Below, one piece after another: positions 1-8,488 of a DNA stretch of 64,000 nucleotides (position 1 is its first letter; the number at the start of each line of letters is the position of its first letter). The stretch lies in assembly GCA_002753515.1 (NCBI GenBank), contig PEAK01000001.1, positions 1 through 64,000 on the forward strand, in the 5' to 3' direction. This DNA comes from Magnetococcales bacterium (GTDB lineage: Bacteria; Pseudomonadota; Magnetococcia; Magnetococcales; UBA8363). Below the pieces are notes generated by a model, which saw only the letters and a program-made list of their open reading frames with translations, ran no database searches and was not told the DNA's origin. A program made the position numbers and the translations under genes.

Positions 1-2
1 TC

Positions 3-71
3 TCCCTGGATGTACCGCCATCACCAAAACAACACCAAGCTTTGGAACTCCTCAAAACCATCAAGCTGTAG
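3..71 (+). CDS. C-terminal tail of a truncated gene, possibly a transposase
   Basis: An open frame enters from the left edge and ends at a TAG at 69-71, giving about 22 residues that finish with ALELLKTIKL. A proline-rich stretch followed by a short leucine-rich helix at the very end is common at the C-terminus of DDE transposases, and a small inverted-repeat element lies just downstream. That is weak evidence: the fragment is too short for a family call and could be any protein. Confidence 0.3.
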   Translation, partial: SLDVPPSPKQHQALELLKTIKL

Positions 72-192
72 GCAGATCCCTGCATAACATTTTCGCAATA
101 TCTATTTGATATTAAATTATATTATTCTATTTCAAGTAACGGAACTTCGGGTTAATCAGGGGAACATCCGTTGAAGCGTGCCATGAAATTAT

Positions 193-345
193 TTCTACTT
201 TGTCACATTTCCAGTTCGGCGTTTGTAGCTTCTGGATCCCCGCTTTCGCGGGGATGACGGTTGCCCTTTTTCAACGGATTTTCTGCTCTGTCATCCCCGC
301 GAAAGCGGGGATCCAGGGCGTATATTCTAATGTGACAAAGTAGAA
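193..345. repeat. 153-bp MITE-like element with 17-bp terminal inverted repeats
   Basis: The sequence TTCTACTTTGTCACATT at 193-209 recurs as its exact reverse complement at 329-345. Between these arms are two inverted copies of a palindrome-rich core (CCCGCTTTCGCGGGG near 239 and CCCCGCGAAAGCGGGG near 295). No coding sequence is present. The size and structure fit a non-autonomous inverted-repeat element. The core, but not the terminal repeat, is shared with the elements near 34.6, 37.4 and 44.0 kb. The flanking stretch 72-192 and 346-429 is AT-rich and holds no gene that I can support. Confidence 0.7.
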
Positions 346-429
346 TTATTCGGGATCATTCTTTCCGTACGACGAAGCCAATCGCCACTACTGGGATTAT
401 TCATATCTGCAGGAAGGTAATAGTGGGCA

Positions 430-2403
430 TCAGAACCCCCCTTCGCGAATTTTGAAAGATTGCAATCGTTTTTGCAATTTGCCCGCCTGCCGTAGCGATT
501 CAATGAGAAAACGGCGGTCCAATTCATTCAGGGTGCTTGGATCAACTTTGTTGTTGACCGGTTTGCCCTGAATGAGTTGCGCGTGTTGCCTGCGCAACCG
601 TAACAGTTGCAGGAAGTCAAAGGCTTCATTCCACGCATCGATCTCCTTATCGCTGATTTTTTTCTTCCGCCCCCCGAGGCGCAGACGCTGACGGGTACCG
701 GAGTCGGTGATGCCATAGGCCAGGGAAAATACCCGTGCCGCATCGACAAACAGGGTGATTCCCGACAATTTGAGATCGATCATTTTTTCCGAGTCGGTGA
801 CGAAGTCCCGTAACACCCCCAGAGGCGGGCTGCGCTCCAAGGCGTTTTCCACCATCAGGTGGAGGAAACGGTGATTGTTCCTGGCGCTCGTCGCAATCCG
901 GGAACGCAATTTGGCGGCAAGTGATTCATCGCCATACAGGGGACGGAAGTCGAAAAAGATGGTGGAATGGAGCAATGCTTCGGGATCGGGGGTGGCGATC
1001 CATTCCTCAAAGCGTTTTTCCCACTCCGACAAACTCAGGCACCATTCGGGATTGCCGGCCATGATCTTCCCTTTACACAGGGAAAAGCCGCATTGATCCA
1101 GTACGGTATTGCACTCCCGGGCCAAGCGTAACAAAAGGGAACGGGTTTTTTCCACGGTGCCCGGTTCAACAGCGCCCGATTGTCGGGATTGAAAAATGAT
1201 GGCGTTATCCTGGTCACTGGAAAGGGTTTGCTCATGCCTTCCCTCGCTCCCCAAGGCCAGCCAGCAGAAAGAAATATCTTCCGATCCCCCTGTCGCCTTG
1301 CTGATGACCAAGTGCAAAATCCGCTCGGTCAATTGATCGTTCAAGGTGGAAATGATCTGCGTCAATTGTTCGGAACGTACCCCTTGATCCAGCAGATTAT
1401 GACTCAAATAACGTACATCCTCACTGCATTGTACCAATTTTTCGATGGCGTTCGCTTGTTGGATGGTGTTGGCGATTTGTGCCAGCCCCACCCTTTGCAG
1501 GCCGAACAGATCGCGTTCCGCGACCAGGCCGATAACCTTGCCCTCGTCGATCACCACCACATGCTGCACACCATGCCGTGCCATTTCCAGAGCGGCTTGC
1601 GAACCCAGGGCCTTGCCGGGTAGGGGGGTGATGTCGCAATTCATAACCCCCGAAACAGGGGCGTCCAAAGAATATCCCGGCAGGGCGACCCGGTGCAGGA
1701 GATCGGTCAGGGTGAAAAGACCAAGAGGAGCTTGCTGTTCCGTGACGATTACCGACACCTCGACTTGGCGGGAGGCGATGTCCTGCAAAACCTGTCGTAC
1801 AGGCGCAGCAGGTCCATGGGTGACGGGTTTTTCCCGGAGGATGACCAACAACGGGGAATCAAGGGATTGATAATCGGGACGGGTTGTCAAATGGCTGGTG
1901 TATAGCTTGCGTGATTGATCGACCAAATTTTCTGAGCGGGTTTCACAGTAGTGATGAAACCCCGGGAATTCCTGCAACGCTTGACGAAAGGCTACGGCGG
2001 ACAGGCGGTAAAAAATGGCGTCTTCGGAGACGCGAAAGGTGGAAAAAACCGCCCTTTCCTGAAACAACGCCTCCATGGGGAAAAAATCCCCGGGACCCAA
2101 TTCCGCCAATACGGGATTGCGGATGGAACTGCCCACCGCCTCTACCACGGCGCGTCCCTTGGCGAGCAAATACAGATAATCGGGCAATTGACCCGGATGC
2201 AATAGAACGTCACCTCGGGGACAATGGATGGTTGCGAATCGCTCCGCCAAGTGCTGCCGATCCTTGGGCCCCAACCCCTGGAACATGGAAAACTGATGCG
2301 GTTTTTGCAGGCTGTCATCCGTGTCGGTATTGTCATCGAGGATCATCGTTTTCCCCAAAAGTTTCGCGTGTTCATCATGCTTTGCCACGATTGTTCCAGG
2401 CAC
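430..2403 (-). CDS. cNMP-binding / CBS / DUF294 nucleotidyltransferase-like protein
   Basis: A cytosolic protein of up to 657 residues. An N-terminal cyclic-nucleotide-binding-like domain (about 45-160, with HPGQLPDYLYLLAKGRA) is followed by a CBS pair (about 190-310) and then a DUF294 putative nucleotidyltransferase. The last shows the signature LGSEGRHEQTLSSDQDNA near residue 382 and the helical DUF294 C-terminal domain up to the end. This order is the standard architecture of the family, which is thought to sense nucleotides and in some bacteria sits beside an exonuclease-like DnaQ gene or a cation symporter; neither is present here. The longest frame starts at a GTG with a poor ribosome site. 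An ATG 19 codons downstream, preceded by GGGGAAAAC, may be the true start. It is transcribed away from hemA. The substrate is unknown. Confidence 0.88.
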   Translation of the reverse strand: MPGTIVAKHDEHAKLLGKTMILDDNTDTDDSLQKPHQFSMFQGLGPKDRQHLAERFATIHCPRGDVLLHPGQLPDYLYLLAKGRAVVEAVGSSIRNPVLAELGPGDFFPMEALFQERAVFSTFRVSEDAIFYRLSAVAFRQALQEFPGFHHYCETRSENLVDQSRKLYTSHLTTRPDYQSLDSPLLVILREKPVTHGPAAPVRQVLQDIASRQVEVSVIVTEQQAPLGLFTLTDLLHRVALPGYSLDAPVSGVMNCDITPLPGKALGSQAALEMARHGVQHVVVIDEGKVIGLVAERDLFGLQRVGLAQIANTIQQANAIEKLVQCSEDVRYLSHNLLDQGVRSEQLTQIISTLNDQLTERILHLVISKATGGSEDISFCWLALGSEGRHEQTLSSDQDNAIIFQSRQSGAVEPGTVEKTRSLLLRLARECNTVLDQCGFSLCKGKIMAGNPEWCLSLSEWEKRFEEWIATPDPEALLHSTIFFDFRPLYGDESLAAKLRSRIATSARNNHRFLHLMVENALERSPPLGVLRDFVTDSEKMIDLKLSGITLFVDAARVFSLAYGITDSGTRQRLRLGGRKKKISDKEIDAWNEAFDFLQLLRLRRQHAQLIQGKPVNNKVDPSTLNELDRRFLIESLRQAGKLQKRLQSFKIREGGF

Positions 2404-2604
2404 TCTTTTTACTTCACGCCAGTGGCGAACACAATGTGATCACCAGGTATCATTATTTGACCTGGATGTTTCATGATGCGGTGTAGCTGCGACTCCTTTC
2501 ATACCGTCCACTTTAGCGGGTAGTATGGGGTCGAACCTTTTCTTTCCAAAAAATGGGGATCGGGGAGGGGGAAAAACGTATCGCCGTCTGGGAATCTGTT
2601 TGTA

Positions 2605-3879
2605 ATGAAGATTTTGATTATCGGTTTGAATCACAAGACTGCTCCGGTGGCCATACGGGAAAAAATTGCCCCGAGCGATAACCAGTTGACCGATTGGTTA
2701 CGGGAATTAGTCAAACTTGAGGGTGTGGATGAGGGCTTGATCCTCTCCACCTGCAATCGATTTGAAACCTGGTTGATCACCAGCCAGGTGGAACATGCCC
2801 AGGCGGTGGTGGTGCGTTTGCTGGCCAGCAAAGGGCACATGGACGTCGATGCCTTGGAACCCCACCTGTACATCCATGAGGGGGCGGCGGCAGTGGCACA
2901 CGGTTATCGCGTGGCGTCCAGCTTGGATTCCCTTGTGGTGGGGGAAGCCCAGGTGTTGGGACAGGTCAAGCAAGCCTGGCAGCTTGCGAGTGAAGTGGGG
3001 AGTTGTGGGACACTCCTGGGGCGTTATTGTCACCAAGCATTTCGGGTGGCTAAAAAAATTCGCAGTGAAACCGGGCTTGCGAAAAATCCGGTTTCCATCG
3101 CCTCGGTTGCGGTGGCGCTGGCGCGCAAAATTTTTGGCGTTTTGGAAGGCCATGTCTGCCTGCTCATCGGGGCTGGGGAAATGTGTGAACTGGCAGCGCG
3201 CCATTTGGCTGGCCAGGGAGTCCGTATCCTCGTGGCCAACCGGACCCTGGAGCGTGCCAGGGAATTGGCGATGCGGTTCGACGGGGAGGGTTTCGGTCTG
3301 GCGGACTTGGAACGGCGCTTGGCCGAGGCGGATATCATCATCTCTTCCACCGGGGCGGTGCGGCCCATCGTCGGTACGGATATGGTGCGGGCGGCACTCA
3401 AACAACGGCGCTATCGGTCGCAATTCTATATCGATATCGCCGTCCCTCGTGATCTGGCCCCGGAAATCGCCCAGATTGACAATGCCTTTTTGTACGATAT
3501 CGATGACCTGGAAAAAATATCCCGCGAAAATCGTCAGGATCGTGACATGGAAATCGCTGCGGCGGATGCGATTGTGGCAGGGGGCGTTGATGATTTCATG
3601 AGTTGGGTGCGCTCTTTGGACGTGGTGCCAACCCTGGTGGCCCTGCGCGAAAGTTTGGAAACCATTCGGGATCAGGAAGTGGAAAAAGCTTTGAAAGGTT
3701 GGAGTACCCTGACCCGGGAAGATCGGGATCGGGTGATCAACCTGGCGAGAATCATGGTCAATCGCATTTTACACGTTCCGATAACCCAATTGCGGGAACA
3801 CGGTGGGCATCAGGATGGTACCGCTTTGGTGGAAGCGGCCAGAAAATTGTTCCGGTTGGGTGAGGAACATCAAGCATAG
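2605..3879 (+). CDS. hemA: Glutamyl-tRNA reductase
   Basis: Catalyses the NADPH-dependent reduction of glutamyl-tRNA(Glu) to glutamate-1-semialdehyde, the first committed step of the C5 tetrapyrrole pathway. The 424 residues match the family length. The N-terminal catalytic domain shows ILSTCNRFE with the nucleophilic Cys at residue 50. GEAQVLGQVKQAW and the Rossmann glycines (LLIGAGEM) of the NADPH domain follow, and a helical dimerisation domain closes the protein. It lies 49 bp upstream of prfA, the common hemA-prfA arrangement, so co-transcription is likely. The 201-bp gap to the divergent DUF294 gene must hold promoters for both, but I see no clear consensus there. Confidence 0.97.
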   Translation: MKILIIGLNHKTAPVAIREKIAPSDNQLTDWLRELVKLEGVDEGLILSTCNRFETWLITSQVEHAQAVVVRLLASKGHMDVDALEPHLYIHEGAAAVAHGYRVASSLDSLVVGEAQVLGQVKQAWQLASEVGSCGTLLGRYCHQAFRVAKKIRSETGLAKNPVSIASVAVALARKIFGVLEGHVCLLIGAGEMCELAARHLAGQGVRILVANRTLERARELAMRFDGEGFGLADLERRLAEADIIISSTGAVRPIVGTDMVRAALKQRRYRSQFYIDIAVPRDLAPEIAQIDNAFLYDIDDLEKISRENRQDRDMEIAAADAIVAGGVDDFMSWVRSLDVVPTLVALRESLETIRDQEVEKALKGWSTLTREDRDRVINLARIMVNRILHVPITQLREHGGHQDGTALVEAARKLFRLGEEHQA

Positions 3880-3928
3880 ATCAAGGTAACCTTGGAATCG
3901 GTGGATTAACCCTTCGTTCGGGCCAGAC

Positions 3929-5017
3929 ATGTCTTTTTTATCTAAACTCACAGATCTTGAGAAACGCCATGGCGAATTGGCGGCACTGTTGGCAACGACC
4001 GAGGTGATGGCGGATTCGAGCCGTTTTTCCCGGTTGAGTCGGGAATATGCTGGTCTGGATCCGGTGGTGCTTGCCTTCAAGGAGTTGCAGAAAATTGAAG
4101 GGGAAATCGCCAATGCGGAAAGCCTCATGGCGGAAGCGGTGGAGGATGTGGAAATGCGCGCCCTGGCGCGGGAGGAGCGCGAGGAGCTGTTGGGACGCCG
4201 CGAGGCGGCATGGAAAGAATTGCAGGTGATGCTGCTCCCCAAGGATCGCAACGATGAAAAAAATGCCATTTTGGAAATACGCGCCGGTACCGGTGGCGAG
4301 GAAGCGGCCCTCTTCGCCGGGGAAATGTTGCGTATGTATCAGCGCTTCGCCGAATCCAGGGGATGGCGAATGGAATTGCTTTCCACCCATGCAACGGATT
4401 TGGGGGGGTTTAAGGAAATCATCGTGATGGTGAGTGGCAAAGGGGTGTTCTCTTCCCTGAAGTTTGAATCCGGTGTTCACCGCGTTCAACGGGTTCCGGT
4501 GACCGAAGCGGGGGGGCGCATCCATACTTCGGCTTGCACGGTGGCGGTGTTGCCCGAAGCGGAAGAGGTGGATGTGGTAATCAACGAGCGGGAGGATTTG
4601 CGCATCGACGTGTTCCGCTCGTCGGGACCAGGGGGGCAGAGCGTCAATACAACCGATTCGGCTGTACGGATCACCCATTTGCCCACGGGATTGGTGGTGG
4701 TCTGCCAGGATGAGAAATCACAGCATAAAAACAAGGCCAAGGCGTTGAAGGTATTGAAAGCACGGCTTTACGACATGGAATTGAAAGCGGCTGAGGAGGC
4801 CCGTTCCCGGGATCGCAAGGGTCAGGTTGGCAGTGGGGATCGTTCGGAACGAATTCGCACCTACAATTTTCCCCAAGGGCGGCTGACCGACCATCGGATC
4901 AACCTGACCTTGTATCGGCTGGACCAAGTGATGCAGGGGGACTTGGAGGAGGTGGTGTCCGCCCTTTCAAGCGATCACCAAGCCAAATTACTGGCCGAGT
5001 TCGCCGACTCTCCCTGA
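3929..5017 (+). CDS. prfA: Peptide chain release factor 1
   Basis: Class I release factor that recognises UAA and UAG in the ribosomal A site and triggers peptidyl-tRNA hydrolysis. The 362 residues match the usual length. The codon-recognition tripeptide is P-V-T within [15 protein letters not shown], as in RF1 rather than the SPF of RF2. The catalytic GGQ is in [15 protein letters not shown] at about residue 235. In many proteobacteria the RF methyltransferase gene prmC follows prfA; it is absent here, and the next 280 bp carry only a small unknown gene. Confidence 0.98.
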   Translation: MSFLSKLTDLEKRHGELAALLATTEVMADSSRFSRLSREYAGLDPVVLAFKELQKIEGEIANAESLMAEAVEDVEMRALAREEREELLGRREAAWKELQVMLLPKDRNDEKNAILEIRAGTGGEEAALFAGEMLRMYQRFAESRGWRMELLSTHATDLGGFKEIIVMVSGKGVFSSLKFESGVHRVQRVPVTEAGGRIHTSACTVAVLPEAEEVDVVINEREDLRIDVFRSSGPGGQSVNTTDSAVRITHLPTGLVVVCQDEKSQHKNKAKALKVLKARLYDMELKAAEEARSRDRKGQVGSGDRSERIRTYNFPQGRLTDHRINLTLYRLDQVMQGDLEEVVSALSSDHQAKLLAEFADSP

Positions 5018-5103
5018 ACAAGGGGAACCGGCGTGGGGAACTTGTCCTAAATAATCAATTAATAAAACATATTACAAAATCTGGTCCGGCCAGAAAAAAT
5101 ATG

Positions 5104-5132
5104 TTGACCTCCCTGCGCATTTGACCGATAAA
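5104..5132 (+). promoter_or_regulatory. Candidate sigma70-type promoter for the small gene at 5295
   Basis: TTGACC (5104-5109) is followed after 17 nt by GATAAA (5127-5132), with TGGTATGA beyond. The -35 is near consensus and the -10 is imperfect. It lies in the otherwise empty 5018-5294 gap, about 160 bp before a gene with a strong ribosome site. This is sequence match only. Confidence 0.35.
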
Positions 5133-5294
5133 TGGTATGAAGGCTTTGGTAAGTTCAATTCCTGACTGGCTTTAATGTCTGTTCGACTCTTGGTTTATCC
5201 CTCGGCTGGTTCGGATCAATGCTGATTAGGCGCATGCTGAATGGTTACCGCATGCCAAAGACCCCAAACATCCGGGGGAGTGAAGGAGGAACTC

Positions 5295-5492
5295 ATGGTT
5301 ATCATACCACAAACAGGTCGGGCGTTGTTCATCCCCGATTATGCGGTTACACCGAGGGTGGTAGAGGGTAGCCTTTCCGGGCGTTTCACCGAACGCTCCA
5401 CCCCGTTTAAACGGCGTAACGGCTCCGAAGGGGGCGACGACTTCCAAACGGTTTTCAATCGCGCCCTGGAGAAAAATCCAGGCAATAAATGA
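5295..5492 (+). CDS. Small hypothetical protein (65 aa)
   Basis: A 65-codon frame begins at an ATG preceded by a very strong ribosome site (AAGGAGGA at 5283-5290, 4-nt spacing), the main reason to call it. A longer in-frame start exists at 5241 but lacks such a site. The product starts MVIIPQTGRALFIPDYAV, has a basic middle (FKRRNG) and ends NRALEKNPGNK. No signal peptide, membrane segment or known motif is visible. A GCCCGG-CCTA-CCGGGC hairpin at 5507-5522 follows the stop but has no T-run. Function unknown. Confidence 0.6.
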   Translation: MVIIPQTGRALFIPDYAVTPRVVEGSLSGRFTERSTPFKRRNGSEGGDDFQTVFNRALEKNPGNK

Positions 5493-5513
5493 CTTCTACC
5501 CGGGTTGCCCGGC

Positions 5514-5774
5514 CTACCGGGCATCCTCGTACGTGTTGTTTTCCACAAAGCCGCGGTTCACCGCCACGCCACTCCAAACAGGAATCGTCCAGGAATCATT
5601 CACCATGGTTGGGGGTTCGTGGAGTGCGATGAAACGGTCCAACGCGAGCCATTTGAGATCCATGGGGCTTTTGGTTTGACCCGGGGCCGGCTGTTTGAGT
5701 TCTTGCTGCAGCAGAAACAAGTCGGTATGGTTTCGCATGGTACCCTGGCATGAAAGGTGAGATTTTCTGTACAT
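5514..5774 (-). CDS. Possible small hypothetical protein (up to 86 aa)
   Basis: A minus-strand frame whose sequence (MDLKWLALDRFIALHE and VWSGVAVNRGFVENN) looks more protein-like than the competing frames. A nearer ATG 13 codons in would give about 74 residues. Neither start has a convincing ribosome site, and two other frames are open over much of the same DNA, so it may be chance. It lies downstream of, and on the same strand as, the gene at 5875-6213, but a terminator separates the two. No function can be proposed. Confidence 0.33.
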   Translation of the reverse strand: MYRKSHLSCQGTMRNHTDLFLLQQELKQPAPGQTKSPMDLKWLALDRFIALHEPPTMVNDSWTIPVWSGVAVNRGFVENNTYEDAR

Positions 5775-5825
5775 GTCCGTCCGCGCTTCATTTCACACTT
5801 TGAGGAAATAAGCACTCAATGTGCC

Positions 5826-5865
5826 AAAAACGGTGGCCCTGCTTGATTTCCGCATGCAGGGCCAC
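5826..5865 (-). terminator. Rho-independent terminator after the gene at 5875-6213
   Basis: GTGGCCCTGC (5833-5842) and GCAGGGCCAC (5856-5865) form a 10-bp perfect stem. On the minus strand the stem is followed within two bases by TTTTT (AAAAA at 5826-5830). It lies 10 bp past the stop of the minus-strand gene, the expected position. Confidence 0.85.
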
Positions 5866-5874
5866 TGTATCCGG

Positions 5875-6213
5875 TCAGTGCAACAGATGCAGCTCGGAAC
5901 TGTCTCTCATGACGGTTCTCCCGGTCCATTTCTCTTCCACGTCCCGTGCTGTTTCAATCAGCTCTTCCGCAGCGATTCCCAGATAACGGGCAATTTCGTC
6001 CACATCCCAAAAAGGTTCTTGATCGTCGGAATAGCCAATGGGTTTGGGATAGGGGCCGAAAGCCTCTTCCACCGCCTGCCGCATGGCGAGCTGGATGGTG
6101 GGGTCGGGGCACATGGCCAAATATTCCCAGGCATCGTCGAAAGAAGGATGGTGCGGTCCCTTGCCAAGAATATCCAGTGCCACTTCAAGATGAGCGGATT
6201 GGTTTTGCAACAT
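5875..6213 (-). CDS. Hypothetical protein (112 aa), possible helix-turn-helix segment
   Basis: The start is placed at an ATG preceded by GAGGAGAAC; the upstream in-frame ATG lacks such a site. The acidic product starts MLQNQSAHLEVALDILGKG. It has a central part rich in Pro and Trp, then DVDEIARYLGIAAEELIETA at about residues 70-90. That last piece has the spacing of a short helix-turn-helix, but the assignment is only by eye. It has its own terminator and is divergent from the toxin-antitoxin pair at 6544. Family not recognised. Confidence 0.65.
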   Translation of the reverse strand: MLQNQSAHLEVALDILGKGPHHPSFDDAWEYLAMCPDPTIQLAMRQAVEEAFGPYPKPIGYSDDQEPFWDVDEIARYLGIAAEELIETARDVEEKWTGRTVMRDSSELHLLH

Positions 6214-6543
6214 GGTGTTCTCCTCGAAACGAAAATGACGATGCCAGGCTTGCGACCCATGCTGCTTGTTCAGCAATATTTGCGCCGAAGTTTAATGTAT
6301 TGTAAACTATAAAAAAAAAGATTATCCTCTTTTGACGGTGGGAAAAAAACTCCCTGCGCCGGAAAAATTTGCCTCCCAACTCCCTGGAGTTGACGGGCTG
6401 ATGGGGTGATTTTACGACTTGGAAGGTTATCGCAATCTAGTGACTCAACCGACCTGATGTAACGGGTAAGGTCGCGCCAACTTGACTAAGAGCTGTGTCC
6501 AGTCTTGACGGGGAGGCTGTTGTTGGGAAAAAGGAGAACCGAG
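6214..6543. other. Divergent intergenic region, no gene seen
   Basis: A 330-bp space between the minus-strand gene at 5875-6213 and the toxin-antitoxin operon. It is AT-rich near 6290-6320 (TTTAATGTATTGTAAACTAT followed by an A-run) and must carry the promoters of both units. I see no coding frame with a ribosome site and no strong consensus promoter. Confidence 0.5.
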
Positions 6544-6795
6544 ATGACGACCGTCACGATGGAAATTCCTGGAGATATGCTGTCGGCTCTCCGAAGGTCC
6601 CCTGATGAATTCATTCAGGAATTGCGGTTGGCGGCGGCCATCCAGTGGTACGCCCAGGGGTGGATTGCCCAGTCCAAGGCGGCTGAGTTCGCTTCCGTGA
6701 GTCGCGCCGAATTCCTTGACGAGTTGTTTCGGAGGCGGATTCTCGCCGTGCAGGTTACAGAGGAAGAATTAAGAGAGGAAGTCTTTGGTGGATGA
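6544..6795 (+). CDS. UPF0175 family antitoxin-like protein
   Basis: Predicted antitoxin of a type II toxin-antitoxin pair. The ATG at 6544 has AAGGAGAA seven bases upstream and is preferred over a longer in-frame start at 6505. The 83-residue product shows the UPF0175 pattern: an N-terminal beta-strand (MTTVTMEIPGDML), then RLAAAIQWYAQGWIAQSKAA, then a helix-turn-helix-like AAEFASVSRAEFLDELFRR and an acidic tail. The family regularly precedes DUF3368 PIN-like toxins, and here the two genes overlap. By analogy it should neutralise the toxin and repress the operon. Confidence 0.85.
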   Translation: MTTVTMEIPGDMLSALRRSPDEFIQELRLAAAIQWYAQGWIAQSKAAEFASVSRAEFLDELFRRRILAVQVTEEELREEVFGG

Positions 6796-7270
6796 CCGCT
6801 TGGTGGTGGACGCCTCCCCGCTCATCCTCCTGGGGCGTGTCGAGCATCTTTGGCTGTTGGAGCAGATGTCACGCCAGATCGTGGTTCCGCAATCCGTGTG
6901 TTTGGAAATCGCCGCCGGGCAGCGATGGGATGGTTCCTGCGTAAAAACACTGGCATGGACGGAGCGTCATCGAACTGGGGATGTTCCTCTGCCAGCCAGT
7001 GTGGAGGGATGGGGTTTGGGGGCTGGTGAGTCGCAGGTCGTTGCGACGGCACTCCTTCACGGTGGAAAAGCCTTGCTGGATGATCGGATGGGACGCCGGT
7101 GCGCCAAGGCGCAAGGATTGTCGGTGATCGGTACCTTGGGCGTCGTGCTGCTGGCGAAACGACTCCATCTGATTCCATCAGCGCTGACGTTGCTGGAGGC
7201 CTTGCGCCACCAGGGACTGTTTTTGGACAACCGACTGCTCGAAGGAATGCTGGTTGAGCTTGGAGAGTAG
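6785..7270 (+). CDS. DUF3368 family PIN-like toxin
   Basis: Predicted ribonuclease toxin. The N-terminus LVVDASPLILLGRVEHLWLL carries the first PIN-like Asp, with further conserved acids at GAGESQVVATAL and ALLDDRMGRRCA, as in DUF3368. At about 161 residues it is the normal family length. The start is a TTG at 6785 or the adjacent GTG at 6788; both overlap the antitoxin's 3' end, which implies translational coupling. The target RNA is unknown. All the acidic positions I expect are present, so the gene looks intact. Confidence 0.85.
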   Translation: MVDDRLVVDASPLILLGRVEHLWLLEQMSRQIVVPQSVCLEIAAGQRWDGSCVKTLAWTERHRTGDVPLPASVEGWGLGAGESQVVATALLHGGKALLDDRMGRRCAKAQGLSVIGTLGVVLLAKRLHLIPSALTLLEALRHQGLFLDNRLLEGMLVELGE

Positions 7271-7310
7271 GTTGTTGCTGATTTAAATACGTCTTTTGTG
7301 AGGTGGATCG

Positions 7311-7538
7311 TTGCCTGGAGAAGCGGACACTTGCCGAAAATTCGTGGTTCCCCTGCTCCAAAAAGCAGGTTGGGACGATGCACCCCACGGCGAGGCTCAA
7401 TTCCGCCTGTCGGATGTCTTGGAGGTGCCGCTACTGGATGCGTTCGGCAACGTGATCGAGATTTCCCAAAGGTTCGGTGGGGCGCTTCAATTGAAAGAGG
7501 CCATCACCGAGTTGGCTCAATTGCTTTATGCAGCATAA
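7311..7538 (+). pseudogene. Remnant of a type I restriction endonuclease subunit (hsdR-like)
   Basis: A 75-codon frame with a TTG start behind GAGGTGG. The first ~30 residues (PGEADTCRKFVVPLLQKAGW) match the start of EcoEI-type HsdR proteins, which are normally about 800-1000 residues. The sequence then switches to LSDVLEVPLLDAFGNVIEIS and ends in AITELAQLLYAA, which may be the C-terminal end of the same or a neighbouring gene after a large internal deletion. No helicase or nuclease motif remains, and no hsdM or hsdS is in the window. The N-terminal match is recognition by eye; the origin of the second half is inference. Confidence 0.55.
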
Positions 7539-7550
7539 TGAGGGACGCAA

Positions 7551-8452
7551 TATGTTTGCCGAATTTGAGGAGAAAGAGTACGAGAACTATTTCAATCAAG
7601 CATTGGGAAGCCGCTTCAGAATTAATTGGGCTCCAGGGCAAGTGGTTTGGATTTGATAGCGCGTTTTTTATTGATGACCCAATGATTCTTGATTATTTTC
7701 TTCACAAATATCACTGGCACTGGCATCATCACTTGCTCAAGCATCGCCATATCCCTGGAGTAGTTGTAAATCCTGAACTTCTGGATGAACTGCTCCACGT
7801 GATAGACAAAATTCCACCTGCCAGATTCCGTTTTAATCTGTTCTTGCAATACAAGAGGCCGGAGTACGTGAAATCACCTCTCGGTGGCGAGTATGACGCA
7901 TGGGGGATACCGTACTTTCGGTATTATCCGTCCAGTGAGCAGCAAGAAATGCTTGAACGGCTTGAAATTGCTGCATCTTCAAACGCTGTCGTTTCTTATG
8001 CCAGTCCTGCTTTTCACCTTCGTGAGGAACTTTTCAATACGCATATGGAGCGACTGATTGTTGAGAAGTCCAACTATGTTGGTCCTTCTCGACTGAAAGG
8101 ACATCACTGTTATACCTACGTCGAGCCAGGGGCCTCCGGGAAGGCCTTTTCAGATCCTGAGGACATCGAAGATGAGGGGTTCGACAGAAAATTGTCCCGG
8201 GCTAGGGAGTCCAACCAGGGACAGAATGAGGGGGTCCGTGTCCTTGTAAAACAAGCAGGGAGAATGGTCTCTCAAGCGCTCCAGGCTTCCAATATTGATA
8301 CGAGAAACGCATTCAGAGAGGCACACCATCGCATAATGGGACGAATCATGGAATCGGTGGAGTCAAGCGGAGATATGGAAACATATTCAAGTTTCGTCAA
8401 CGTTCAAACGTTTTGTTTCCTAAATAAAACAGCATGGTCTTTGGTTGGATAA
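7551..8452 (+). pseudogene. Frameshifted gene of unknown family, possible PD-(D/E)XK-like nuclease
   Basis: The ATG at 7551 sits behind GAGGGA and encodes MFAEFEEKEYENYFNQALG and then RFRINWAPGQVV before a TGA near 7653. The next frame continues with no break as FGFDSAFFIDD to 8452, giving about 300 residues in all. The frame that runs on from upstream through 7538 encodes an implausible basic stretch in this part, so a small deletion near 7640-7650 best explains the switch. FDSAFF followed by FLQYKRPEY resembles the Asp and Q-x-K of some restriction-like nucleases, and an acidic first helix also fits. A His-rich HWHWHHHLLKH lies between. The neighbours are a restriction remnant and a toxin-antitoxin pair. 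Family not identified. A sequencing error or programmed shift cannot be excluded. Confidence 0.6.
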
Positions 8453-8488
8453 CTTCAAAAAAGTGACGCTGGAATTCCTCAAAATTTT

